A stretch of 64,000 bases of DNA from DATBAX01 sp963762965. Lineage in GTDB: Bacteria > Acidobacteriota > Terriglobia > Terriglobales > Acidobacteriaceae. The notes under the pieces were generated by a model. The model made no database searches, had not been told where the DNA came from, and saw only the letters and a list, made by a program, of their open reading frames with translations. The stretch lies in assembly GCA_963762965.1 (NCBI GenBank), contig CAVXME010000001.1, forward strand, positions 1,178,001-1,242,000. Reading direction: 5' to 3'. The first letter of the stretch is position 1. Each line of letters starts with the position of its first letter. A program made the translations under genes and the position numbers. Of this stretch, positions 33,978 to 42,433 are shown piece after piece.

Positions 33978-35237
33978 CTACCCGCCAGCCTCAAACCGCA
34001 ACGCCTCAATCGGATCCACCGCCGCTGCCCTCCGCGCCGGATACAACGCCGACAGCACTGCAATCGTCCCCAACAACCCACACGCCAGCAATCCCGACTC
34101 CCAGGTCGGCAGCAGCCCGGCAAAAAAATCCGGCATGGGCAACAGATCCACCAGCCAGCACAGTCCATATGCGACGCCCAAACCCATTCCGCCGCTGACC
34201 AGAGCAATCAGCACTGCCTCAACAAAAAATTGTTTCAGAATAGTGCTCGCCGGAGCTCCCAGCGCCTTGCGCACGCCAATCTCCCGCGTGCGCTCGCGCA
34301 CCGCGACCATCATCACGTTCATCACTCCCAGGCCGCCCAGCAGCAACGTCACGATTCCCACCGCGCCCAGAAAATACTTCATGCCATCGGTCATTTGCCG
34401 GAAGGCTTTGGCTTCCTGCACCGTGTCCCAGATGGGGCAGGCTTCCTTGTCGTTGGGATCGTAACCATGCATCCTCGCCAGCGCCCGTCGGATTTCATAC
34501 TTGCAGGCTTCATGCTGCTCCACCGATTTTGGCGTCACCAGCAACTGATCGAACGTGTGTGGCGTCCCCGGAGGCTTGTCCGGAAAATCACGCCGCATCG
34601 CGCCAAAAGGAACGAAGACTTTGTTCACGTCCCAGCCGTCATAGCTGGAATCCTGCTTCTTAGTCGCCATCACTCCGATCACGACGTAGGGAAAGTCATT
34701 CATGTAAATGTTCTCGCCGATGGCGTTGCGGCCGGGGAACAGTTGCTTGGCGGCATCACTGCCGAGGAACGCCACGCGCCGCTGTTCCCGGTCGTCGTCT
34801 TCGTTATAAAAGCGGCCTTGCCCCACGTTGAGGCTGCGAATATATCCAAACGGCGGAAGTGAGCCGGTCACCAGGAACGCGGCATTATTGAAATTGCTGT
34901 GAATGCGAACATCTCCCTGCTCCAGCTCCGGAATCGCATACTGGCAGTCCGTAGATTCCCCTTGCACTGCCGCCAGATCGTCGTCTTCCCAATGCACCAC
35001 CCGCCCGGCCCGCGCTCCGCCCGCTTGCAGGCTGGTGCGGCCATGAAACACGATCATCACGTCTTTGCCGAGCGTCTGCGACTGTTCTTCCTGCCCTTTG
35101 CGCAGGCCCTCGCCTGCCGCCACCATCAGCACAATCGACACGATCCCCCAGGCAATGCCAAACATGGTCAGGAACGTGCGCAGCTTGTGCGACCACAGGG
35201 TGCGAAACACATCGCCAATGAGATCGCGGAGGACCAT
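33978..35237 (-). CDS. ABC transporter permease, MacB/FtsX type (first of a pair)
   Basis: A 419-residue paralogue of the following permease. The N-terminal helix (FLTMFGIAWGIVSIVLMVAA), the MacB-like periplasmic domain (GKDVMIVFHGRTS to PFGAMRRDFPDKP) and three C-terminal helices with REIGVRKALGAPASTI are all visible. The two products probably form a heterodimer. The ATP-binding subunit and membrane-fusion protein are not in the window. Orphan permease pairs of this kind are common in Acidobacteriota, where the regulator-linked ATPase may be elsewhere. Confidence 0.92.
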   Translation of the reverse strand: MVLRDLIGDVFRTLWSHKLRTFLTMFGIAWGIVSIVLMVAAGEGLRKGQEEQSQTLGKDVMIVFHGRTSLQAGGARAGRVVHWEDDDLAAVQGESTDCQYAIPELEQGDVRIHSNFNNAAFLVTGSLPPFGYIRSLNVGQGRFYNEDDDREQRRVAFLGSDAAKQLFPGRNAIGENIYMNDFPYVVIGVMATKKQDSSYDGWDVNKVFVPFGAMRRDFPDKPPGTPHTFDQLLVTPKSVEQHEACKYEIRRALARMHGYDPNDKEACPIWDTVQEAKAFRQMTDGMKYFLGAVGIVTLLLGGLGVMNVMMVAVRERTREIGVRKALGAPASTILKQFFVEAVLIALVSGGMGLGVAYGLCWLVDLLPMPDFFAGLLPTWESGLLACGLLGTIAVLSALYPARRAAAVDPIEALRFEAGG

Positions 35238-35382
35238 CGAGAGTTGGACGGGGCCCCCAGCCGAACGTAAGCCGGACGCGGGAAAGCCTGTTAAGCAATA
35301 CGCAATCTGAAGGGATTTCGTTCAGTGAAGATTAGGAATGAACCGACTCCAACCTGAGACCAACAATCGCTTCCAACCTTGT

Positions 35383-35430
35383 CATTCCGAAGGGCCGCAG
35401 GCCCAGAGGAATCCGCTTTCTGCCGGAACT
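35383..35430. repeat. TGTCATTCCGA-type repeat arm
   Basis: GTCATTCCGAAGGGCCGCAG and the following CCCAGAGGAATCCGC match one arm of the repeat at 57652-57752. It lies in the gap between the trmFO stop and the first ABC permease. Confidence 0.5.
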
Positions 35431-35475
35431 CAGGGAAATGTAGATTGTTCACCACGCTCGAAACCGAAAGAGGGC

Positions 35476-36852
35476 TTAAGCTTTCAGCCCGGCAGCCCCC
35501 GCCAACACGCCCGTCTTTTCCAGCCACCCACCGAATTCTCGCAGCGCCAGTTCGCATTGCTTCCGATGCCGTTCCTGCCGGTCCCGAACCTTCAACTCCA
35601 ACGGTGGCAACAGATCAAATGTTATGTTGGCCGGCTGAAACTTCCTGGAATCGGCATGCGCCACATAATTCATCAAAGATCCAAATGCGCTCGACCGCGG
35701 CGGCGCAACTGGCTCCACCCCCGCAACCAGCGCCGCAGCATGCATGCCGGCCATCAGCCCGGTCGCTATGGATTCCACATATCCTTCCACTCCGCAAATT
35801 TGTCCGGCAAACAAAACCCGCGGATGCTCTTTCATTTGCAGCGTCTCACTCAACAGCGCCGGCGAATTGATGTAAGTATTGCGATGGATCTGCCCATATC
35901 TCAAAAATCGTGCATTCTCCAGCCCCGGAATCAACCGCAACACTCGCGCCTGCTCCCCAAATTTCAAATGATTCTGAAAGCCAACCAGATTGTAGGAATC
36001 CGCGCGCAAATTTTCCTGCCGCAATTGCACCGCCGCATAAGGGATTCTCCCCGTCTTCGGATCTTTCAATCCCACCGGCTTCATCGGCCCAAAGCGCAGC
36101 GTGTCGCGTCCGCGGCGCGCGATTTCTTCAATCGGCAGGCAACTCTCAAAGTAATTCAGTTTCTCCCAATCTTTCTCTTCCACCGATTGCGCCGCCACCA
36201 GCCCGTCATAGAAGCGATCGTATTCTTCTCGCGACATCGGACAATTAATGTAGTCCGCCGAGCCCTTGTCATACCGCGCCGCCAGATACACCCGGCTCAT
36301 GTCGATGGAATCGGCTTCCACAATCGGACTAATCGAATCATAAAAATACAGCTGTGGATTGTGTGGCATGGACACTCCTGTCCGCGAAACCTCTCCAGCT
36401 CCACTCAATCTGGCAATTTCCGTGGCCAAAGCATCGGAAGTCAGCGGTCCCGTAGCGATAACAGTGATCTGCGCCTCACCCACAAGCGTGACTTCTTCAC
36501 GCCGCACGGTAATCATCGGTTCGCCCGAAATCGCTTCCGTGACTTTCGCCGCAAACGCCGTGCGGTCCACCGCCAGCGCATGTCCTGCCGGCACCGCACA
36601 CTCCTGGGCGATTTCCAACAGCAGCGATCCCGCCCGCCGCAGTTCTTCTTTCAGCAGCCAGGGCGCAGTGTTTTCGCTTTCGGATTTCAGTGAATTCGAG
36701 CAGACCAACTCGGCAAAATCCGCGGTCTGATGTGCCGGCGTTGACCGCACCGGACGCATCTCGCACAACTCGACCGCAACCCCGCGCCGCGCGCATTGCC
36801 ACGCCGCCTCCGCTCCCGCCAGCCCTGCCCCGATAATGCGCACCCGCTCCAT
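35476..36852 (-). CDS. trmFO: Methylenetetrahydrofolate-tRNA (uracil-5-)-methyltransferase TrmFO
   Basis: Folate- and FAD-dependent enzyme that makes m5U54 (ribothymidine) in the tRNA T-loop. The start ATG at 36852 overlaps the GNAT stop as TGATG. The 458-residue protein shows the FAD motif RIIGAGLAGAEAAWQ, CEMRP, CSNSLKS and the C-terminal FDLLPPLE region. Residues 155-164 (EVSRTGVSMP), just before LYFYDSISPIVE, are encoded by a TGTGGC-family palindrome and interrupt a normally compact loop. Otherwise the protein is complete. Confidence 0.95.
   Translation of the reverse strand: MERVRIIGAGLAGAEAAWQCARRGVAVELCEMRPVRSTPAHQTADFAELVCSNSLKSESENTAPWLLKEELRRAGSLLLEIAQECAVPAGHALAVDRTAFAAKVTEAISGEPMITVRREEVTLVGEAQITVIATGPLTSDALATEIARLSGAGEVSRTGVSMPHNPQLYFYDSISPIVEADSIDMSRVYLAARYDKGSADYINCPMSREEYDRFYDGLVAAQSVEEKDWEKLNYFESCLPIEEIARRGRDTLRFGPMKPVGLKDPKTGRIPYAAVQLRQENLRADSYNLVGFQNHLKFGEQARVLRLIPGLENARFLRYGQIHRNTYINSPALLSETLQMKEHPRVLFAGQICGVEGYVESIATGLMAGMHAAALVAGVEPVAPPRSSAFGSLMNYVAHADSRKFQPANITFDLLPPLELKVRDRQERHRKQCELALREFGGWLEKTGVLAGAAGLKA
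36361..36390. repeat. TGTGGCGCGG-family repeat inside trmFO
   Basis: GTGTGGCATGGACACTCCTG then TCCGCGAAAC, nearly identical to 37421-37450. It is in frame within trmFO. Confidence 0.85.
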
Positions 36853-37334
36853 CACTTCGCTTTTTCCACCAAAGTTTGCAACGCGTCTCCCAGCAGGATG
36901 ACCGCCTTCCACTCGTTGAGCAATTCAGCGCCAAGTTTTTTGTAGAACTCGATGGCCGGCGTGTTCCAGTCCAGCACTTCCCAGCGCAGGCAAAAATAAT
37001 TTTCCTCCCACGCCACCTTGGCCACTTGCGCCAACAGCGCATGCCCGATTCCCTTCTGCCGGAACTCAGAACGCACATAAATATCTTCCAGAAACAAACC
37101 TGACCGTCCCTGAAACGTGGAATAAAACTCAAAGAACACCACATAGCCCGCCGTCTTGCCATCCCACTCGGCAATCATGGCGCGAAATTTTGGCGGCTGC
37201 CCGAAGCCGTCGCGCAGCACGTCCTCTTCGGTCAGAATGGCTTCGTGGCTCAGGCGTTCGAACTCCGCCAGTTCATGGATGAGCGTGGCCAGTAGTGGTG
37301 CATCGTCAACGGTCGCGGCACGAATCGTGAGCAT
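36852..37334 (-). CDS. GNAT family N-acetyltransferase
   Basis: A 160-residue acetyltransferase resembling the spermidine/spermine (diamine) acetyltransferase group: MLTIRAATVDDAPLLATLIHELAEFE at the N-terminus, then the acetyl-CoA loop in VRSEFRQKGIGHALLAQVA and the later WNTPAIEFYKKLGAE. The start ATG at 37334 is set by homology. Its stop overlaps the trmFO start by one base, so the two are translationally coupled, though no functional link is obvious. Confidence 0.9.
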   Translation of the reverse strand: MLTIRAATVDDAPLLATLIHELAEFERLSHEAILTEEDVLRDGFGQPPKFRAMIAEWDGKTAGYVVFFEFYSTFQGRSGLFLEDIYVRSEFRQKGIGHALLAQVAKVAWEENYFCLRWEVLDWNTPAIEFYKKLGAELLNEWKAVILLGDALQTLVEKAK

Positions 37335-37420
37335 CAGGCAACTCCAGGCAATCGAAAAAGCTGCGCAGTCATTATAGCCGTCATCCGATTGAGCTCGCGT
37401 GGCGAAGCTCGGCAAGATTG

Positions 37421-37450
37421 TGTGGCGCGGACACTCTTGTCCGCGAAACC
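37421..37450. repeat. Intergenic TGTGGCGCGGACACTC repeat
   Basis: TGTGGCGCGGACACTCTTGT then CCGCGAAACC, a clean intergenic copy that can serve as reference for the in-gene ones. The same gap (37335-37571) holds a second hairpin, GCAGCGCTTTAGCGCTGC, near 37499. Confidence 0.85.
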
Positions 37451-37571
37451 CCGCAAAACTTCCGCTCCGTCGGCGGAAGACGATGATGTGTGGGTAGAGC
37501 AGCGCTTTAGCGCTGCGCTAGGATCAGTAATAATCACAGGCTTTAGCCCCCGAGGGATGGATTCGGAGCGA

Positions 37572-39468
37572 TCACAGAATCTCCCTGACATCCCCTACTC
37601 GCCGCGTCACGTGCTCGCGATCCAGATACTCCAGCAGCGGAATCGCATACTTCCGGCTCACCCCGGTCAGCTCTTTAAACCGCGCCACATCAATTTTTGG
37701 CGACTTTACTTTTTCCACCGCCAGTTGCTTGCGCAAATTTTCGAGCGCACTGCGATGAAAAACCAACTCCTCGGAAATCTTCACCAACACTTTCTCCCGC
37801 AGCAGCAAAGTCACAATCTTCTGCGCTCGGGCCTTATCAACCTTCAGTCCCGCCAACACATCGTTCAACGCCGGGACCTTCAGTCCCGCCGCGGCAAACG
37901 CGCTCTCAATGATTTTCTTCGACTCCGCCTCTTCATCCTTCATGACCACGCCGTGTCCGGGCAGACGGACCGAATCACCGGCCACTTCAAGTTTCTTCGC
38001 GCGCACCAGCAGATCGAGCACGGCGGCAAACACTTCGCCCGAAAGCTTCGCCTGCTCGCGCAATTCTTCTTTTCCAGATCCGTGAACCAGCGGATTGGCT
38101 CGGTGAAAATTTCCCGCCAATGCCGGCAGCAGCAACTTAAGTTCTTCGATCACCGGAGCAGATAGAAATGTGTCTCCCATCCGCATGATCTCGCCAAGTC
38201 TCACGAGTTGGGTTATCCGGACTCCGATTGCCTGCCTCGTCAAGCCGGTTTCGGTGATGAGCTGCGCTATGGAAATCCCCTGGTGATGCCTGCGTGCAAT
38301 GCGCGCCTGCAAAATCGCCTGAGCCTCGCCGCCAGACATGGTTTCCAGGAACGCGTCCCGCTCGGAAAGTTTTGCGACCGGCGCGGCATCCAGCACCACG
38401 CCGCCGCCAATCGTCACCACCGGCGAAAATTGCCGCATGATGAATCGATCTCCCGGCAGCAGCAGCACGGGTTTCGTCAACCTCAACTGCGCGAAGATTT
38501 GCTCTCCCGCTGCAACTTGCTTTTTTCCATACAGGACCACGGTTGCAATCGTCTCCATGGTGTAAGCATGAAAATGCACGCGCGCGCGATCTTTCAACGG
38601 CTTGGCGGAAGGCAGCAGAGAGAGTGAGACATCGATGCGCGAAGTCGTCTGAAAAGTTGAAGGCGGCGCCAGCGTCATCCCCCGGGCAAGGTCTTCGGTA
38701 GCCGCGCCCGCGAGATTCAACGCCGTGCGTTCGCCCGCAACAGCCTGCTCGGCGGGTTGCCCGTGCACCTGAATGCCACGAACGCGCACCTGCTGTCCGC
38801 TCGGAAAGACCTCCAGTTGTTGTTCTTTGCCAATGGTTCCCGGAAACCAGCGTGCCCGTCACCACTGTCCCGAAACCCTTCATCGTGAAAACCCGGTCGA
38901 TGGGCAGACGCGCAAGCGCGCTCGAATCTTTGGCGGGGATTTCCGATGCGATCTTGACTAGAGCCTGTCTTAGTTCATCAAGGCCGGCTCCGGTCAAAGA
39001 ACTTACCCCGACCATCGGGGAGTGGTCGGAATCAAGAAACGACCGCTTTACAAACTCTTCCACTTCTATTCGCACCACATCCAGCGTCTCGCGGTCCACC
39101 GCATCCGACTTGGTCAGCACCGTGATCCCGCGCCGCACCGCAAGCAACCGGCAGATGTCAAAGTGTTCGCGGGTCTGGGGTTTGATGGATTCGTCCGCTG
39201 CAATCACCAGCAAAACCACATCAATGCCTCCCACTCCTGCCAGCATGTTGCGCACAAAGCGTTCATGCCCGGGGACATCCACAAATCCCAGCCGAATGAT
39301 TTCGCCATCCGCCGCCGGCAATTCAAGATGCGCGAAGCCGATGTCGATGGTGATGCCGCGTCGCTTTTCTTCCTCCAGGCGGTCGGCATCGATCCCAGTC
39401 AGCGCCTTGACCAGCGCCGTCTTGCCATGATCGATGTGCCCCGCCGTGCCCACAATAACGGATTTCAT
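37572..39468 (-). pseudogene. selB: Selenocysteine-specific elongation factor SelB, single-base frameshift
   Basis: SelB delivers Sec-tRNA to the ribosome at UGA codons. The N-terminal GTPase part (GTAGHIDHGKTA, DVPGHE, TKSD) reads from the ATG at 39468 to about 38840. From there the frame shifts, and the rest (domains II/III and four winged helices, ending HVTRRVGDVREIL) continues in another frame to 37572. One extra base near 38837 (minus-strand GGGAACC, where GGGACC restores TIGKEQQLEVFPSG) explains it. Corrected length is 631 residues, normal for SelB. It is either an assembly indel or a recent lesion. No selA, selD or tRNA-Sec was recognised nearby. Confidence 0.9.
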
Positions 39469-39973
39469 AACCCAGAAATCATACAGGTCTGTCCCCAGTA
39501 GCGGGTGCCCCGTCCTTCTCGCGTTCTTTGCGAGAGGGCGGGGCCACGACCACTGCTCACACAGAATCGCCACTGCTCTCGTGGCGACGCCCCCTCGGCC
39601 GTCCAAGGACGGAGCGCCTCGCCAGGGTCAACGCAGGAAGCAAATTGATAGCTTCCAGATATTTCCATTTTGGGGTTTTGCCAAGGCAGTGGAGAAAGCT
39701 TGCGAGCTGGGGCTTTCCAGCTCCCGGCGCCTGATTGTCGCCTAAATGGCAACTCTAGGCAATCTAGAGGCATTGTCGGAGGGCCTTAGGATGCAGACTG
39801 GAAAATACAACCGTAATACAGACCGCCTGTTTTCAATAACTTAAAGATAAGTATATGAAAACAAACGATTGCGACGAAGAGCTTTCCCGCAAGCAGCTTT
39901 TGCCCGGCCAAAAAGCACACAAGACTTTCCCTACCCAGCCTCGCGCTGAAATGCGACAATAGACTTTCCCCAT
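39469..39973. other. 505-bp gene-free region between selB and purL
   Basis: No plausible coding frame is visible. It holds GC hairpins, notably CCCGTCCTTCTCGCG with CGCGAGAGGGCGGGG-like complement near 39510-39545, and AGCTGGGGCTTTCCAGCT near 39700-39720. The last 150 bases are AT-richer and may contain the purL promoter. No riboswitch motif was recognised. Confidence 0.6.
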
Positions 39974-42325
39974 ATGACCACCTCCGCCATTGCTGCCATT
40001 ACTCCCGACACCATCCGGGAACACGGCCTCACCCTCGACGAATACGAAAAAATAAAGCAACTGCTGGGCGGACGCGAACCCACACTAACCGAGCTTGGCA
40101 TTTTCAGCGTGATGTGGAGCGAGCACTGTTCCTACAAATCCTCGCGCGTACATCTGAAGCGGCTGCCGACTCGCAGCAAGCTGGTGGTGCAGGGCCCGGG
40201 AGAGAACGCTGGGATCATCGACATCGGCGATGGTTGGGCCTGTGCTTTCAAGATCGAATCGCACAATCATCCTTCGTTCATTGAGCCGTTTCAGGGCGCG
40301 ACTACCGGCGTCGGCGGAATTCTGCGGGATATTTTTACCATGGGTGCGAGGCCCGTGGCGGTAATGGACTCGCTGCGGTTTGGGCCGATTGAAAAATCAA
40401 AAGCAAAGTCAAAGGCCACGGACAAGAGTGTCCGTGCCACACCAGAGCCTACCCAGGCTGAGATTCATAAGAACCATTCCATTCTTGAGGGCGTGGTTGG
40501 TGGCGTGGCTTCTTACGGCAACTGCTTTGGTGTTCCGAACTTAGGCGGAGAGACCAAGTTCGAGCCTTGCTACTCCGGAAATCCACTGGTGAATGCGTTT
40601 GCGCTTGGATTGGTGAAACGCAACGAGATTTTCTACGCCAAGGCCTCGGGTGCTGGTAACCCTGTGATTTATGTGGGATCGAAAACCGGACGCGACGGCA
40701 TTCACGGCGCAACCATGGCCAGCGAAGAATTCAGCGAAGGTTCGGAAGCCAAGCGTCCCAACGTGCAGGTCGGCGATCCGTTCATGGAAAAGCTTTTGCT
40801 CGAAGCTTGCCTGGAAGCCATGCAGACCGGCGCGATCATCGGCATTCAAGATATGGGCGCGGCGGGGCTTACGTGCTCCACCTGCGAAATGGGCGCGCGC
40901 GGAAAAGTTGGCGTCGAAATTGAACTTGATCGCGTCCCGCAGCGCGAAACTGGCATGAGCGCCTACGAAATCATGCTGAGCGAATCGCAGGAGCGCATGT
41001 TGCTGGTGGCGCAAAAAGGGCGCGAAGGAGAAGTGTTCCGCGTATTCGAGAAGTGGGGACTCGATGCCGTGGAAGTTGGCAAAGTCATTCCTGAGAATAC
41101 GATGCGGGTGCTGCATCACGGCAAAATCGTCGCCGAAATCCCCAACGAAGCGCTCACCGATGATGCTCCGGTGTACAAGCGTCCACTCGAACGATGGGAA
41201 ACGCCGCTGCCACGCGAAATGCCAGGATCGATCAGGCTCGGCCAGGCTTCTGATTTCACGGCAGATCTTAAAAACTTACTGAGCAGTTCGAACATTTGCG
41301 GCAAGCGCTGGGTGTGGCAGCAATATGATTCCATGGTGCAGACCAACACTGTCGAGGGCCCCGGCGCGGGCGATGCTGGAGTGATTCGCATCAAAGGCTC
41401 GCAGCGTGGATTGTCGATGTCGCTCGATGGCAACGGACGCTGGTGCTATCTCGATCCCAAGCTGGGGGCGATGCATGCTGTGGCGGAAGCCTGCCGCAAC
41501 GTGGCGTGTTCGGGCGCAACTCCCATCGGCGCAAGCAATTGCCTGAACTTTGGCAATCCGGAAAAGCCCCACATCATGTGGCAGTTCTCGCAAGTCATCG
41601 ATGGCATCACCAAAGCCTGCGAAGAGTTGGAAGTACCGATCACTGGTGGCAATGTCAGCTTCTACAACGAAACTTTTGGGGAAGGCATTTATCCCACGCC
41701 GGTCATGGCCATCGTGGGAACGTTCGAAGATGTTCATAAAGCGGTGTTTCCACATTTCCGCGAAGCGGGACGGGCGATTGTTTTGTTGCGCGCTTCCGAG
41801 CCGGGCGATGCGGTTGACGCCGAAGTTGAATTTGGCTCGTCGGAATATGCGAAAGAGATTCTGGGTTCGGTCTGGGGATTTCCTCCGGCGCTGGAGTTGG
41901 AGAAAGAGGCCGGGTTGCAGAAGGCCATCATCGAAATGATCTCGGCGGGGCTGGTCGAATCGGCTCACGACTGCTCGGAAGGTGGCATTGCGGTGACTTT
42001 GGCGGAGTCGGCGTTCGCTAAAGGTATTGGAATCAGAGTGGATCTGGCCTCTGGAGGGCTTCCCGCCGAGTTTGCGTTGTTTGGCGAGGACGCCAGCCGG
42101 ATTGTGATCTCTTGCGACCAAGGTAAGCTCCCAGCCATCCAACAGATAGCAGTAAAATATGGCCTGTCTTCCGAAACCATCGGGGAGACAACTTCTGAAA
42201 CAATTGAAATCAAGCTGGATGGCAGGGTGGTGGTGTCGGCGGGGGTGTCGGAGTTACGCGATGGATTCGAGAGTGCGCTGGAAAATGTGTTGAAGGCTGA
42301 TCCGGAGTTGGTGGAAGTTTCATAA
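39974..42325 (+). CDS. purL: Phosphoribosylformylglycinamidine synthase subunit PurL
   Basis: ATP-dependent amination of FGAR to FGAM, fourth step of purine synthesis, working with separate PurS and PurQ subunits because this is the small (783-residue) form. Visible features: SVMWSEHCSYKSSR, ATP/Mg site KIESHNHPS, PFQGATTGVGGILRD, the second half with GGNVSFYNE and SAHDCSEGGIAV. Residues 147-157 (ATDKSVRATPE), in a Lys-rich segment between FGPIEK and QAEIHKNHSI, are encoded by a TGTGGC-family palindrome. It is followed by purF about 105 bp later. No purS or purQ is in the window. Confidence 0.96.
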   Translation: MTTSAIAAITPDTIREHGLTLDEYEKIKQLLGGREPTLTELGIFSVMWSEHCSYKSSRVHLKRLPTRSKLVVQGPGENAGIIDIGDGWACAFKIESHNHPSFIEPFQGATTGVGGILRDIFTMGARPVAVMDSLRFGPIEKSKAKSKATDKSVRATPEPTQAEIHKNHSILEGVVGGVASYGNCFGVPNLGGETKFEPCYSGNPLVNAFALGLVKRNEIFYAKASGAGNPVIYVGSKTGRDGIHGATMASEEFSEGSEAKRPNVQVGDPFMEKLLLEACLEAMQTGAIIGIQDMGAAGLTCSTCEMGARGKVGVEIELDRVPQRETGMSAYEIMLSESQERMLLVAQKGREGEVFRVFEKWGLDAVEVGKVIPENTMRVLHHGKIVAEIPNEALTDDAPVYKRPLERWETPLPREMPGSIRLGQASDFTADLKNLLSSSNICGKRWVWQQYDSMVQTNTVEGPGAGDAGVIRIKGSQRGLSMSLDGNGRWCYLDPKLGAMHAVAEACRNVACSGATPIGASNCLNFGNPEKPHIMWQFSQVIDGITKACEELEVPITGGNVSFYNETFGEGIYPTPVMAIVGTFEDVHKAVFPHFREAGRAIVLLRASEPGDAVDAEVEFGSSEYAKEILGSVWGFPPALELEKEAGLQKAIIEMISAGLVESAHDCSEGGIAVTLAESAFAKGIGIRVDLASGGLPAEFALFGEDASRIVISCDQGKLPAIQQIAVKYGLSSETIGETTSETIEIKLDGRVVVSAGVSELRDGFESALENVLKADPELVEVS
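40414..40443. repeat. In-frame palindrome inside purL
   Basis: GGCCACGGACAAGAGTGTCC then GTGCCACACC: an 8-bp perfect stem CACGGACA/TGTCCGTG around an AGAG loop, inverse orientation of the 37421 copy. Confidence 0.9.
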
Positions 42326-42327
42326 AG

Positions 42328-42379
42328 GGGCCGGGCATTGCTCGGCTGGACAGCCGAGGCGGCTGTCCCTACGTGAGCC
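42328..42379. repeat. Repeat between purL and purF, ACAGCCGAGGCGGCTGTCCC family
   Basis: GGCCGGGCATTGCTCGGCTG followed by ACAGCCGAGGCGGCTGTCCC and TACGTGAGC. It is the inverse of the repeat between the ABC permease genes. Confidence 0.85.
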
Positions 42380-42401
42380 GTGGTGGTTTGATGGTTTTAC
42401 T

Positions 42402-42433
42402 GAGAGCTGAAAGCTGAGGGCTGATAGCTGATG
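42402..42433. repeat. AGCTGA tandem tract upstream of purF
   Basis: Four imperfect AGCTGA/GGCTGA units run directly into the purF start codon. The usual AGGAGG ribosome site is absent; AGGG inside the tract may substitute. Confidence 0.5.

Noticed and set aside
35338..36693. 451-codon plus-strand frame over trmFO
   Set aside because: TrmFO is unmistakable on the minus strand; this frame is its antisense.
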